Positions 17,132-25,127 of a stretch of DNA of 61,630 nucleotides are shown here, one piece after another; the first letter of the stretch is position 1; every line of letters begins with the position of its first letter. The stretch lies in contig NZ_FOND01000025.1 of NCBI RefSeq assembly GCF_900112815.1, forward strand, positions 1-61,630. The letters run 5' to 3'. The position numbers were made by a program, and so were the translations under genes. Source of the stretch: Blastococcus tunisiensis. Its GTDB lineage: Bacteria > Actinomycetota > Actinomycetes > Mycobacteriales > Geodermatophilaceae. The notes beneath the pieces are model-generated. The model was given only the letters and a program-made list of their open reading frames with translations. It made no database searches and was not told where the DNA came from.

Positions 17132-17305
17132 CGCCGGACGCCGCCGAGTCGCCCGAGGCGCGGGCCCAGCACGGGACCGAGCCGACGGCGAGCCGGGGAC
17201 CCACCGCAGTACTGGGGTGAATCCTGCGCCGAGCTCCGCTCGGAGCGGGTAGGGCCGCTTCCCGCCCGAACCCGTCAGCTAACTCGGTAGGCGGCCACGG
17301 AGAAG
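17132..17305 (+). ncRNA. Cyclic di-AMP riboswitch (ydaO/yuaA type)
   Basis: The leader carries the conserved blocks of this class in order: CCGCCGAGTC (17141-17150), GGGGACCCACCG, GGGGTGAATCC (17214-17224), GGGTAGGGC (17247-17255) and CCGAACCCGTCAGCTAAC (17266-17283), closing with GGTAGGCGGCC. The end helix GCCGCC (17140-17145) pairs with GGCGGC (17290-17295). In actinobacteria this riboswitch is known to sit before genes for resuscitation-promoting factors and other wall hydrolases, and binding of c-di-AMP turns expression off. Here it precedes a secreted lysin by about 210 bp. That downstream leader may hold the expression platform; I could not identify a single clear terminator in it. Confidence 0.92.
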
Positions 17306-17516
17306 ACCGAAGAAGGAGAGCCGCAGCACGGCGTGCCCCCGGGGCCCGTCGCGCACGCAGCAGACCGGACCGATCGCCGGGCGGACCCGCCCGCACCGGT
17401 CCGTCCCGCCGGGCGCCGAGCCCGCGGTGCTGCCCCCTCGACCCGCAGTGGTGGATCGCCCGCGTCCCGAGCGCCGGCCGGACCCCACGCCCCGTCATCC
17501 GGAGCAACCGCACCTC

Positions 17517-18290
17517 ATGAACCTGCGCACTCTCACGTCCTCGCACGCCTCCCGTCGTGGACACCGCCCGCCCCTCGCCGGCCGCCGCCCGGCGATGTAC
17601 CTGGCCACCGCCGCCGCCGGGGCGGTCCTCGTCGGCGTGGTCACTGCCGGCGAGCCGCCCGCCGAGGCCGCCCAGCTGGAATCGGTGAGCGTCGCCGAGC
17701 AGCTCGGGATCGAGGCGCAGGCCGCCCCCGTGGCCGAGGACGAGCTCCTGGCCCCGCTGGAGCAGCTCGCCGCCAGCCGCAGCGAGCGCGACGCCGAGCG
17801 CGCCGCGGCCGCGGCGGCCCAGGCCGCCGCGGACCAGGCCGAGGCCGAGCGCCTGGCCGCCGAGGAGGCCGCCCGCGTCGCCGCGGAGGAGGCCGCCCGC
17901 GTCGCGGCCGAGGAGGCCGCCCGCGCCGAGGCCGCCCGCGCCGCCGAGGCCGCCGCGGCCGCCGCGCGCCCCGGCCGGGCCACCGCTGCGCCCACGGCCC
18001 CCGCCGGCTCCTACAAGGAGTACGCCATGGGCAAGGTCGGCAGCGCGAGCGAGTTCAGCTGCCTGGAGAGCCTGTGGGGCAAGGAGAGCGGCTGGAACCC
18101 GAACGCGCAGAACCCGACCAGCACCGCGTACGGGATCGCCCAGTTCCTCGACTCCACCTGGGCCGGCACCGGGATCGCCAAGACCTCCGACGGCTACCGG
18201 CAGATCGACGCCGGCCTGATCTACATCCAGAACCGGTTCGGCTCGCCCTGCGGCGCGTGGAGCCACTCCCAGGCGAAGGGCTGGTACTGA
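17517..18290 (+). CDS. Secreted transglycosylase-like (SLT/Rpf-type) cell-wall lysin
   Basis: 257 residues. A long basic N-region leads to a hydrophobic core (MYLATAAAGAVLVGVVTAG) and a likely cleavage site at AEAAQ near residue 52. An Ala/Glu-rich helical stalk at about 90-155 includes repeats of EEAARVAA. The C-terminal domain (about 165-257) is lysozyme-like: ESLWGKESGWNPNAQNPTST with the likely catalytic Glu, then AYGIAQFLDSTWAGTG and FGSPCGAWSH. It should cleave peptidoglycan glycan strands outside the cell. The ATG at 17517 has a GGAG about 14 bases upstream. Expression is governed by the c-di-AMP riboswitch in its leader. Confidence 0.9.
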   Translation: MNLRTLTSSHASRRGHRPPLAGRRPAMYLATAAAGAVLVGVVTAGEPPAEAAQLESVSVAEQLGIEAQAAPVAEDELLAPLEQLAASRSERDAERAAAAAAQAAADQAEAERLAAEEAARVAAEEAARVAAEEAARAEAARAAEAAAAAARPGRATAAPTAPAGSYKEYAMGKVGSASEFSCLESLWGKESGWNPNAQNPTSTAYGIAQFLDSTWAGTGIAKTSDGYRQIDAGLIYIQNRFGSPCGAWSHSQAKGWY

Positions 18291-18363
18291 GCAGGGGGGG
18301 GCGTCCGGCCCTCCGCGCCGCCCGCACGTCGCCGAGCCCCCCGAACGGGCCGGTGATCCCGGC

Positions 18364-18390
18364 CCGTCCCGCCTCGCGCGGGGCGGGACG
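18364..18390 (+). terminator. Hairpin terminator after the lysin gene
   Basis: CCGTCCCGCC (18364-18373) and its exact complement (18381-18390) form a 10-bp stem with a 7-base loop, about 75 bp after the lysin stop and before the arsR promoter. Confidence 0.65.
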
Positions 18391-18426
18391 GCGCCGTTCG
18401 TGGCGAACGACACTCCTCCTGAGTGA

Positions 18427-18444
18427 CTTGATGAATCGATGAAG
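18427..18444. promoter_or_regulatory. AT-richer imperfect dyad, candidate ArsR operator
   Basis: CTTGATGAATCGATGAAG lies 17 bp before the arsR start in otherwise very GC-rich DNA. The ATGA/TGAA arrangement resembles ArsR/SmtB-type autoregulatory sites, but the symmetry is imperfect. Confidence 0.4.
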
Positions 18445-18461
18445 CCACTAGGTTGGGTGTC

Positions 18462-18842
18462 ATGCCGTTCACGCCTGGCCGCCCCGTCGCCGAGGCGAAG
18501 GCCGACCTGTTCAAGGCGCTCGCACACCCGGCACGCGTCCGGGTGCTGGAGCTGCTGGCCGACCGAGAGCGCACCATCGGCGAGCTGGCCGACGAGACCG
18601 GGCTGGAGCTCTCCCACCTCTCGCAGCAGGTGAGCGTCCTGCGCCGGGCCGGCATCGTCGACAGCCGCCGGGTGAAGAGCAACGTGATCTGCGCGCTCCG
18701 CGATCCGCAGACCGCCGAGCTGCTGGGCGTCGCCCGCCGGATGCTCAGCAGCAACCTCCGGCACGCGCAGGTGCTGCTGGACGCCCTCGACGACGCCGAC
18801 GACGCCGTCGCGGCGGCGGCACCCGCACGGGGTGGGGCGTGA
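18462..18842 (+). CDS. ArsR-family transcriptional regulator
   Basis: 126 residues. The winged helix-turn-helix covers about residues 15-85: FKALAHPARVRVLELLADRE, then LSHLSQQVSVLRRAGIVDSR. The classical metal-binding ELCVCD motif of helix 3 is absent, so it probably does not sense arsenic or zinc. Its stop overlaps the GTG of the SulP permease by 4 bp, so it probably regulates its own operon including the permease. This ArsR-SulP pairing is common in actinobacteria. Confidence 0.9.
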   Translation: MPFTPGRPVAEAKADLFKALAHPARVRVLELLADRERTIGELADETGLELSHLSQQVSVLRRAGIVDSRRVKSNVICALRDPQTAELLGVARRMLSSNLRHAQVLLDALDDADDAVAAAAPARGGA

Positions 18843-20512
18843 GCGCGCCGCCCGCGGTGCGGCCGGGCGGGCCGGCCCTGCGGTCGCTGCTCCCCGGCCG
18901 CGCGGACTACGCGGGGCTGGCCCGTTCCTGGCCGCGGGACCTGGCCGCAGGGGTCACCGTCGCCGTCGTCGCCCTGCCGCTGGCCCTCGCCTTCGGCGTC
19001 GCGACCGGGGTCGGCGCGGCACCCGGGCTGGTGACCGCGGTGGTCGCGGGAGCCGTCGCGGCGGTCCTCGGCGGGTCGTCGGTGCAGGTCTCGGGTCCGA
19101 CCGGCGCGATGACCGTCGTCCTCGTTCCCCTGGTCGCCGCCCACGGGCCGGACGTGGTCTACCCGTTGGCCGTCCTCGCCGGGATCGTCGTCGTCGCCGC
19201 GGCGCTGCTGCGGCTCGGCCGCCTGCTCGCCTACGTGCCCTGGCCGCTCGTCGAGGGCTTCACGTTCGGCATCGCGGTCGTCATCGCGGCACAGCAGGTG
19301 CCGCACGCGCTCGGGGTCGGCGGGCCGGCGGGGGAGAGCGCCCTGAGCGCGGCGGCGCAGGCGGTCGGCGAGTTCGCCGCCGCACCGCACTGGGCCGTCC
19401 TCGGCCTGCTCGTGCTCGCGGTGCTGCTCACCGCGGGTGCGCCGAGGGTCCACCGCGCCCTGCCCGGCAGCCTGCTCGCGGTCGTCGGGGTCACCCTCGT
19501 GACCGAGTCGGCCGGGCTCGATGTCGCCGTCATCGGTGCGCTGCCGGACGGGCTGCCGCTGCCGTCGCTGCCCGACCTCGCTCTGCTGCCGGACCTGGCC
19601 GGCGCGGCGCTCGTCGTCGCGTTCCTCGCCGCGCTGGAGAGCCTGCTCTCGGCGCGGGTGGCCGACGGCATGAGCGACGTGCGGAGGTCCGACCCCGACC
19701 GCGAGCTCTTCGGGCAGGGCGTGGCGAACATCGCCTCGGGCCTCTGCGGCGGCATGCCGGCCACCGGCGCGATCGCCCGCACGGCCGTCAACGCCCGCGC
19801 CGGCGCGCGCACCCGCGTGGCCGCGCTCGTCCACGCACTCGTGCTGGCGGCCATCGTCCTCGGCGCCTCCGGCCTGGTCGGCCGCATCCCGCTGGTCGCC
19901 CTGGCCGGGGTGCTGCTGGTGACCGCCTACCGGATGGTCGAGCGGCACACCGTGCGTGCCGTCCTGCGGTCGACGCGGGGCGACGCGGTCGTCTTCGCGC
20001 TCACCGCGGTGGCCACGGTGGCGCTGGACCTGGTCACGGCGGTCGGCCTCGGCATGGCGCTGGCGGTCGTCATCGCGCTGGTCCGGTTCGCCCGCACCGC
20101 CGGCGCCGTCCCCGAGGCGATCGAGCCCCGGGAGCTCGACGACGACGAGGAGCGGGAACTGCTCGACCGGCACGTGCTGGCCTACCGGCTCGACGGCCCG
20201 CTGATCTTCGCCGCCGCGGCCCACTTCCTCGCGGCCTGCACCGCGACCGCCGACGTGCGGGTCGTCATCCTGCGGCTCGGGTCGGTCACCGCCCTCGACG
20301 CCACCGGTGCGCGCACGCTCGGGGAGGTCGTCGCGCAGCTGGAGGAGCGCGGCATCACCGTGCTGGTGAAGTGCGCGAGCGGGGAGCACCTGCGCGTCCT
20401 GGGCGCGGTCGGCACGCTGGGGCCGCTGCTCGACCGCGGGCACGTCTTCGCCGAGCTGGCCGACGCCGTGCGGCACGCCGTCGGACACGCGGCGGCCGCC
20501 CCCGCCCGCTGA
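18839..20512 (+). CDS. SulP-family anion permease with C-terminal STAS domain
   Basis: 557 residues. The membrane part has about 10-14 spans with the SulP signatures DLAAGVTVAVVALPLALAFG near 34-53, VQVSGPTGAMTVVL near 81 and a later GGMPATGAIARTAVN near 305. A C-terminal STAS domain (about 440-550) contains VVILRLGSVTALDATGARTL. Members transport sulfate, bicarbonate or dicarboxylates; the substrate here is not fixed by sequence. The GTG at 18839 overlaps the arsR stop. Its TGA abuts the stop of the convergent GH3 gene to form TGATCA. Confidence 0.9.
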   Translation: MSAPPAVRPGGPALRSLLPGRADYAGLARSWPRDLAAGVTVAVVALPLALAFGVATGVGAAPGLVTAVVAGAVAAVLGGSSVQVSGPTGAMTVVLVPLVAAHGPDVVYPLAVLAGIVVVAAALLRLGRLLAYVPWPLVEGFTFGIAVVIAAQQVPHALGVGGPAGESALSAAAQAVGEFAAAPHWAVLGLLVLAVLLTAGAPRVHRALPGSLLAVVGVTLVTESAGLDVAVIGALPDGLPLPSLPDLALLPDLAGAALVVAFLAALESLLSARVADGMSDVRRSDPDRELFGQGVANIASGLCGGMPATGAIARTAVNARAGARTRVAALVHALVLAAIVLGASGLVGRIPLVALAGVLLVTAYRMVERHTVRAVLRSTRGDAVVFALTAVATVALDLVTAVGLGMALAVVIALVRFARTAGAVPEAIEPRELDDDEERELLDRHVLAYRLDGPLIFAAAAHFLAACTATADVRVVILRLGSVTALDATGARTLGEVVAQLEERGITVLVKCASGEHLRVLGAVGTLGPLLDRGHVFAELADAVRHAVGHAAAAPAR

Positions 20513-21742
20513 TCAGCCCTGCAGGAGCCCGGCGCCGTCCTTGGCGAGGAGGGCGGTGCGCACCGCGTCGTCGACCGTGGCCGCGAACTGCGGATCGGTG
20601 CTCTCGCGGGCGAGGACGGCGTCGATCATCTCCGGCACGAGCGCCGGGTCCACGGTGAGCACCAGCGTGCCGCCGGCGGCGAGGAACCGGACGGCGCGCT
20701 CGCCGGGCGGGAGGTCGAGGACGGCGCGGGCGTTGCCCAGGTCGTCGGAGATGACCACGCCGTCGAAGCGCAGCCGCTCCCGGAGCAGGTCGCCGATGAC
20801 GACCGGGGAGAAGGCCGCCTGCGCGGCGGGGTCGATCCGCGGATAGGTGGCCGAGGACACCATGACGAACGGGTCGGCGGGGGAGCGCGCCAGCTCGCCG
20901 AAGAGCGTCACCTGGGGGTCGTCGGCGCCGGTGACCGAATCGGTCACGCCGGTGCTGGTGTCGGTGTTCTGCCGCACCGCGCCCAGGCCGGGGAAGTGCT
21001 TGAGGGTCGCCGTGACGCCGGCGCGGGACAGCCCGTCCACGATCGTCGCGACCGCTGCCGCCACGGCGTGGGGCGTGCTGCCGTACTGGCGGTCGTACGC
21101 GCCGATCGGCTCGTTGCCCGCCGCGGTGCCCGCCGGGACGACGTCGGCGACCGGAGCCAGGTCGAGGTTGATGCCGGCCGCGGACAGCGACGCGCCCATG
21201 CCCTCGGCCAGCGCGGCGAGCTCGGCCTGCGGCAGGGCGCCCTGCGCCGTCGCCGGGGGGAGCCGGTCGAAGCCGGGTCCCTGGAGCGACTGGACCGCGC
21301 CACCCTCCTGGTCGACCGCCACCCACAGCCCGGGACCGGGGGAGAGGGCCTGCCAGCGGGCGGCGGTCGCCGCGAGCTCGCCGGCCGGGGCCTGCGAGCG
21401 GCCGGCCATGAAGAGCCCGCCCACCCCCTGCTGCGCCAGGGCGTCCCCGGCGGCGAGGTCGTCGAGCGGGACACCGGCGACGAACAGCTGGGCCACCTGC
21501 GCGCGACGGTCGAGCCCGGCCAGGACGTCGTCCACGCGGTCGTCGGGACCGGGCGGTGCGCTGGTGGGCGCCGCGCTCGTCGTGGTCGCCGCTGCGCCTG
21601 GCGCGGGCGCGGGCGCGCCGCCCGAGCCGCAGGCGCCCAGCAGCAGGAGAGCGCAGAGGAGGGCCGGTGCGCGTGCCGGGCGTCCGGCGGTCGGCGTCGC
21701 GCTCCCGGGCATCGCGTTCCAGGCCATCGCGCTCACAGGCAT
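20513..21742 (-). CDS. Glycoside hydrolase family 3 (beta-N-acetylhexosaminidase-like) lipoprotein
   Basis: 409 residues from ATG 21742. A signal segment ends in the lipobox LLLLGAC, followed by a Pro/Ala/Thr linker. The GH3 barrel includes GVGGLFMAGRSQ, VAVDQEGGAVQSL, INLDLAPVADV and TLKHFPGLGA; the KHFPG sequence is the NagZ-type signature. The dipeptide-loop region shows SSATYPRID in place of the usual SHxxxP, so the catalytic His is not obvious. The nucleophile candidate is the Asp in VVISDDLG. It probably trims exposed wall sugars. The start is uncertain; methionines at 21727 and 21712 are alternatives. Confidence 0.85.
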   Translation of the reverse strand: MPVSAMAWNAMPGSATPTAGRPARAPALLCALLLLGACGSGGAPAPAPGAAATTTSAAPTSAPPGPDDRVDDVLAGLDRRAQVAQLFVAGVPLDDLAAGDALAQQGVGGLFMAGRSQAPAGELAATAARWQALSPGPGLWVAVDQEGGAVQSLQGPGFDRLPPATAQGALPQAELAALAEGMGASLSAAGINLDLAPVADVVPAGTAAGNEPIGAYDRQYGSTPHAVAAAVATIVDGLSRAGVTATLKHFPGLGAVRQNTDTSTGVTDSVTGADDPQVTLFGELARSPADPFVMVSSATYPRIDPAAQAAFSPVVIGDLLRERLRFDGVVISDDLGNARAVLDLPPGERAVRFLAAGGTLVLTVDPALVPEMIDAVLARESTDPQFAATVDDAVRTALLAKDGAGLLQG

Positions 21743-21890
21743 CCGCTCACGGGTATGGCCCTCCTCGAGCGATCGCGGGTTCGACGGCGGGTGGCGCACC
21801 CGCCGCCAGTGTCCCCGGCCGGTGTGCGCCCGGCGTTCCCCGGCCGCGGCGCCGGGGCGGTGAGCTCCCGGCGGAGGAGTCCGCGGGCCG

Positions 21891-22274
21891 TCACCGGGTG
21901 TCGCGACGGAGGGGGTGGTCGGCGGGCACCTCGACGAGGGCGATGCGAACGCCGTCGGGGTCCTCGATCCACATCTCGACCAGGCCCCACGGCTCCAGCC
22001 GGGGCGGCCGGGTAACCGGCACGCCGGTCGACCGCAGCCGGGCCTGCTCGGCGGCCACGTCGCGCACCTGGACCCACAGCGCCAGGCCGCGCGGCGGCTC
22101 GTCGGCCTGCCCGGACACCTCCAGCAGGCCGTTGCCCAGGAAGTAGACGACGCCGCGGTGCTCGGGCGGCCCGAACTCCCGGTACACCGCGAGCCCGAGC
22201 ACGTCGCCGTAGAACGCCCGCGACCGCTCGGGGTCGGTCGGGCGCAGCAACACCCGGCTGCTCAGCACCTCCAT
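21891..22274 (-). CDS. VOC-family (glyoxalase/dioxygenase fold) protein
   Basis: 127 residues with the two beta-alpha-beta-beta-beta modules of the vicinal oxygen chelate fold. Module 1 includes LLRPTDPERSRAFYGDVLGL and module 2 includes MWIEDPDGVRIALVEVP. It could be a lyase, isomerase, dioxygenase or binding protein; the family does not allow a choice. The ATG at 22274 gives the standard length. Confidence 0.85.
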   Translation of the reverse strand: MEVLSSRVLLRPTDPERSRAFYGDVLGLAVYREFGPPEHRGVVYFLGNGLLEVSGQADEPPRGLALWVQVRDVAAEQARLRSTGVPVTRPPRLEPWGLVEMWIEDPDGVRIALVEVPADHPLRRDTR

Positions 22275-22362
22275 GGGCCCATCCTCGCGCACGGCCGCGA
22301 CGACGTGCTGCCGCGGTCCGGCGGCACTCGCCGTCCCCGGGCGCGGGTAATACGGTCGGGGC

Positions 22363-22761
22363 ATGGGCGGCGAGCAGGAGCGACCAGAATCCCGGACGGC
22401 GACCGGCAACCTGGTGAGCCGGTCGATCGACGAGTTCGTGGGCCAGCTGCGCGGGTTCACCGATCGCGCCCGCAACCTCGCCGGCGCCGTCCCCTCGAGG
22501 CTGCACCTGCCCGCGCTCCCCAGCCCGCCCGGAGCGATGTCGGCGGCGCAGGTCGGGGCGGTGGCCGCGACGGTCAGGGCGCAGCGGTCGTCGATCGCGG
22601 CGATGCGCTCCCAGCTCGACGCCTTCGACCAGCAGCTGGCCGTCTTCGAGCGGATCCTGGACCCGCTGGAGGAGTGGAGCGCCACCTGGGCCCAGCTCGA
22701 GAAGGCCGTCGGCGACTTCGTCCGGCCCGCCGACGACGGCCCGACGCCGCCGACGGCCTAA
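22363..22761 (+). CDS. Small helical protein of unknown function
   Basis: 132 residues, soluble, mainly helical, with Gln/Arg/Leu-rich amphipathic stretches (SIDEFVGQLRGFTDRARNLA near 20-39; AAMRSQLDAFDQQLAVFERI near 79-98). The pattern recalls small polymer-granule- or membrane-binding helical proteins, but I do not recognise a family. TAATAC 12-17 bp before the ATG could be a -10 box, which would leave a very short leader. Its stop codon overlaps that of the next, convergent gene (CTAA), which encodes another amphipathic helical protein; the two may be functionally linked. Confidence 0.6.
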   Translation: MGGEQERPESRTATGNLVSRSIDEFVGQLRGFTDRARNLAGAVPSRLHLPALPSPPGAMSAAQVGAVAATVRAQRSSIAAMRSQLDAFDQQLAVFERILDPLEEWSATWAQLEKAVGDFVRPADDGPTPPTA

Positions 22762-23165
22762 CCGTCCTCGTCGCCGTCCCGGGGCCTGCGGCGCAGCAGC
22801 CCGGTGACCGAGCCCACCCGGTCCTGAGCCACCCGCAGCCCGTGGATCAGCGGCACCAGGTCCTGCTGGATGCGGCGCAGCGTGTCCGGCACCGTGTCGA
22901 CGACCGGGTCGTCGAGCACCCGGCCCACCCGCTCGATGCCCGGCTTGAGCGCGCGCACGGGTTCCTCCAGCTCGTCGACGAGGTCCTCCAGCCGCTCGGC
23001 GATCCGCTGCGCCGAGGCGATCGTCGCGTGCGCCTTCGTGGTGGCCTCGGTCAGCTCCCGGACGGTGCCGTTGAGGTCGCTCAGCGTGCGCGGCAGCTGG
23101 GCCAGCGCCTCCGTCTGGGTCTGCAGCAGGCTCAGCAGCTCGCCGAACCCGGGGATGCGGGGCAT
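22758..23165 (-). CDS. Amphipathic helical protein, phasin-like, unknown function
   Basis: 135 residues from ATG 23165 (an in-frame GTG at 23189 is possible). It consists of long amphipathic helices (LLSLLQTQTEALAQLPRTL; IASAQRIAERLEDLVDELEE) and ends in a basic/acidic tail (RRRPRDGDEDG). This composition is like actinobacterial phasin-type or apolipoprotein-like proteins, but no motif settles it. It is convergent with the preceding helical protein, sharing 4 bp. Confidence 0.6.
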   Translation of the reverse strand: MPRIPGFGELLSLLQTQTEALAQLPRTLSDLNGTVRELTEATTKAHATIASAQRIAERLEDLVDELEEPVRALKPGIERVGRVLDDPVVDTVPDTLRRIQQDLVPLIHGLRVAQDRVGSVTGLLRRRPRDGDEDG

Positions 23166-23252
23166 GCCCAGCCCGCGGAGAGGATCCACGTCAGCAACCG
23201 TCGGTGACGGGGGCGGGCCGCGCAACCCCACCGGCCCGGCCCCCGCGACCGG

Positions 23253-23978
23253 TCACGCCGACGGGAACTCCCCGGACTGCACGAACCGCTCGGCGACCTC
23301 GCGGACCTTGGTGTTGGTCTCCATCGAGATCCGGGCCAGGGCCTGGAACGCCTGGTCCGCGGTCAGCTTGAACCGCTCCATCAGGATGCCCTTGGCCTGG
23401 TCGATCACGGCCCGCGAGTCCAGCGCGGCCTCGAGGTGCTCGGCCCGCTCCACGGCGGTCTCGTACAGGTACATGTTCGAGACCGGGACGACGGCATAGC
23501 TGGCGAACCGGGACACCAGCTCCCGGGTGCGGTCGACCGGGGCCGTCGACGCCCGGCCGTACACGTTGAGGGCCCCCTGCACCCGCTCCTGCACCGGCAG
23601 CGGGATCGACAGGACGGTGTCGCAGCCCCGCGCGGCGGCCGCGGCGGCGAGCTCGGCCCACGCGGTGGCCGCCCGCGTGTCGGGGATCGCGGCGGGCACG
23701 CCCGTCCGCGCCGCCGAGAGGCAGGGGCCGTCGCCCAGGCGGTACTGCTCCTGGTCCAGGTCGTCGGCCAGCCGCCCGCTGGCCGCGACCGTGGCCGGGC
23801 CGCGCTCGCGCAGGATCGTCACCGAGGTGACCGGCTCGCCGGGGAGGACCCGGCCGGCCAGCGCGGTCACGGTCTGCAGCACCGAGTCGAGGGAGTGCTC
23901 GGCGAACGACAGCCGCCCGAGCTCGTCGAAGGCCGACTGGACAGCCGCCGCCGAAGGGTCGTTCTGAGGGCGAGTCAC
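23253..23978 (-). CDS. GAF and ANTAR domain RNA-binding antitermination regulator
   Basis: 241 residues. A GAF sensor domain covers about 15-165 (RLGDGPCLSAARTGVPAAIP; LSIPLPVQERVQGALNVYGR). A C-terminal ANTAR domain covers about 175-235 (LDSRAVIDQAKGILMERFKL, then ADQAFQALARISMETNTKVR). ANTAR domains bind paired hairpins in nascent RNA and prevent termination. The GTG at 23978 follows GGAGAAC. It is followed upstream by genes for a MEDS-HATPase protein and a STAS protein, so the three may form one stress-signalling set. Confidence 0.9.
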   Translation of the reverse strand: MTRPQNDPSAAAVQSAFDELGRLSFAEHSLDSVLQTVTALAGRVLPGEPVTSVTILRERGPATVAASGRLADDLDQEQYRLGDGPCLSAARTGVPAAIPDTRAATAWAELAAAAAARGCDTVLSIPLPVQERVQGALNVYGRASTAPVDRTRELVSRFASYAVVPVSNMYLYETAVERAEHLEAALDSRAVIDQAKGILMERFKLTADQAFQALARISMETNTKVREVAERFVQSGEFPSA

Positions 23979-24029
23979 GCGTGGTTCTCCGTGTCGGTGG
24001 CACCGGACGAATCGCCGCCGGCGGTCAGT

Positions 24030-24060
24030 GACGAGACCCCGTGGGTTCCAGGGTCTCGTC
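24030..24060 (-). terminator. Hairpin between the MEDS-HATPase and GAF-ANTAR genes
   Basis: GACGAGACCC (24030-24039) pairs exactly with GGGTCTCGTC (24051-24060) around an 11-base loop. It lies downstream of the MEDS-HATPase stop and 52 bp before the GAF-ANTAR start. It can terminate the first transcript; control by the ANTAR protein is conceivable but the loop is not the usual hexaloop. Confidence 0.5.
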
Positions 24061-24182
24061 GACGCGGGGCGGTGGCCCCGGCTGCACGCCGGCTGTGTGA
24101 CGTGCTCTGCCCGCGAGCATAGCCACCGCCGTCGCGGGGGAGCGGGAGGCCCGCTGCCCGTCGCCGGGCTCCTGACCTGGGA

Positions 24183-25127
24183 TCACACCCAGGTGGTGAC
24201 CCGGATCGTGGTGCCCTCCTCGGAGGAGCGCAGCTGCACGAGGTCGCAGAGCTGGTTGACCAGGAAGACCCCCCGCCCGCACTCCTGCTCCAGCGACGGC
24301 ACGAGCCGGCCGGTCAGGGGGTCGGTCACCTGCCCCGGGTCGACGAACTCCACGACCGCCGCGTCCTGCGTGACCCACATGGCCACCGTGCCGCTGCCGC
24401 CGCCGTGCCGCACGCTGTTGGTGGCCAGCTCGGAGGCCGCCAGCTGCAGGGCCTCCACCTTCTCCTCCGGGAGCCCGACGGTGCGGGCGAACTGCGCGAC
24501 GGTCCGGCGGGTGGCGGGGAGATCGGCGGGGCCGTAGATGCCCCGCAGGACGGCGTCGGTCGGGCGGGGCAGCACGGTCCGGAACATGGCGTCCGCCTCG
24601 CCCGGGGCGTACTCCCGGCTGCGCCGGGGGCCGGCCGCCGTCGACCGGAGGGGGTGCGTGTGCAGCGCGCCCCGGGTGACCGAACGGGGGAGGTGCGCCT
24701 CGTCGTAGGGGCACAGCAGCCGCCACGACGGCCCGTCGTCGAAGGCCCGGTTGAGCAGCAGCTCGTGCAGCCGGCACTCGGTCAGCTCGGCGGTGCGCCG
24801 CCCGGGGTACGCGGGCTCGCCGATGCCGCGCAGCCCCCGCCCGGCGGCCGCGTGCTCGCGGACGGCACGGTCCCAGACCGCGATGATCTGCGCCGGGTTG
24901 CCCCCGATCTCGGCCATGTCGAGGAACTCCACCGTCGCGGCGTCGTCGCCGAGGGCGGTGCGGAGCAGGTCCAGCCCGGGCCGTGGCAGGGCGACCACCA
25001 CCGACTCCCCGAGGCCCATCCCCTCGCGCACGTAGGGGAGCAGCCCGGCGAGGAGGTCGTCGTCCCCCCGGTAGAACAGCGCCTCGTGGCCGAAGCCGGG
25101 TGCCGGGTGGTCCAGGACGGGAGTCAT
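24183..25127 (-). CDS. MEDS-domain sensor with HATPase (RsbW-like anti-sigma/kinase) domain
   Basis: 314 residues. The N-terminal MEDS domain covers about 12-175 (FYRGDDDLLAGLLPYVREGM; ALPRPGLDLL). The C-terminal HATPase_c domain covers about 215-314, with the N box LAASELATNSVRHGGG, the DPG loop and the G box CGRGVFLVNQLCDLV. There is no histidine phospho-acceptor domain, which fits an RsbW-type serine kinase or anti-sigma factor. Its ATG overlaps the stop of the STAS gene by 4 bp, the classical layout of an antagonist with its kinase. Confidence 0.87.
   Translation of the reverse strand: MTPVLDHPAPGFGHEALFYRGDDDLLAGLLPYVREGMGLGESVVVALPRPGLDLLRTALGDDAATVEFLDMAEIGGNPAQIIAVWDRAVREHAAAGRGLRGIGEPAYPGRRTAELTECRLHELLLNRAFDDGPSWRLLCPYDEAHLPRSVTRGALHTHPLRSTAAGPRRSREYAPGEADAMFRTVLPRPTDAVLRGIYGPADLPATRRTVAQFARTVGLPEEKVEALQLAASELATNSVRHGGGSGTVAMWVTQDAAVVEFVDPGQVTDPLTGRLVPSLEQECGRGVFLVNQLCDLVQLRSSEEGTTIRVTTWV

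Noticed and set aside
17855-17940. Short DNA repeats (GCCGAGGAGGCCGCCCGC) that could suggest a repeat array
   Set aside because: They encode the EEAARVAA stalk repeats of the lysin in frame and have no spacer structure, so they are not CRISPR or a mobile repeat.
24030-24060. Hairpin as an ANTAR target RNA
   Set aside because: ANTAR targets are two successive hairpins with hexanucleotide loops; this is one hairpin with an 11-base loop, so a terminator is preferred.
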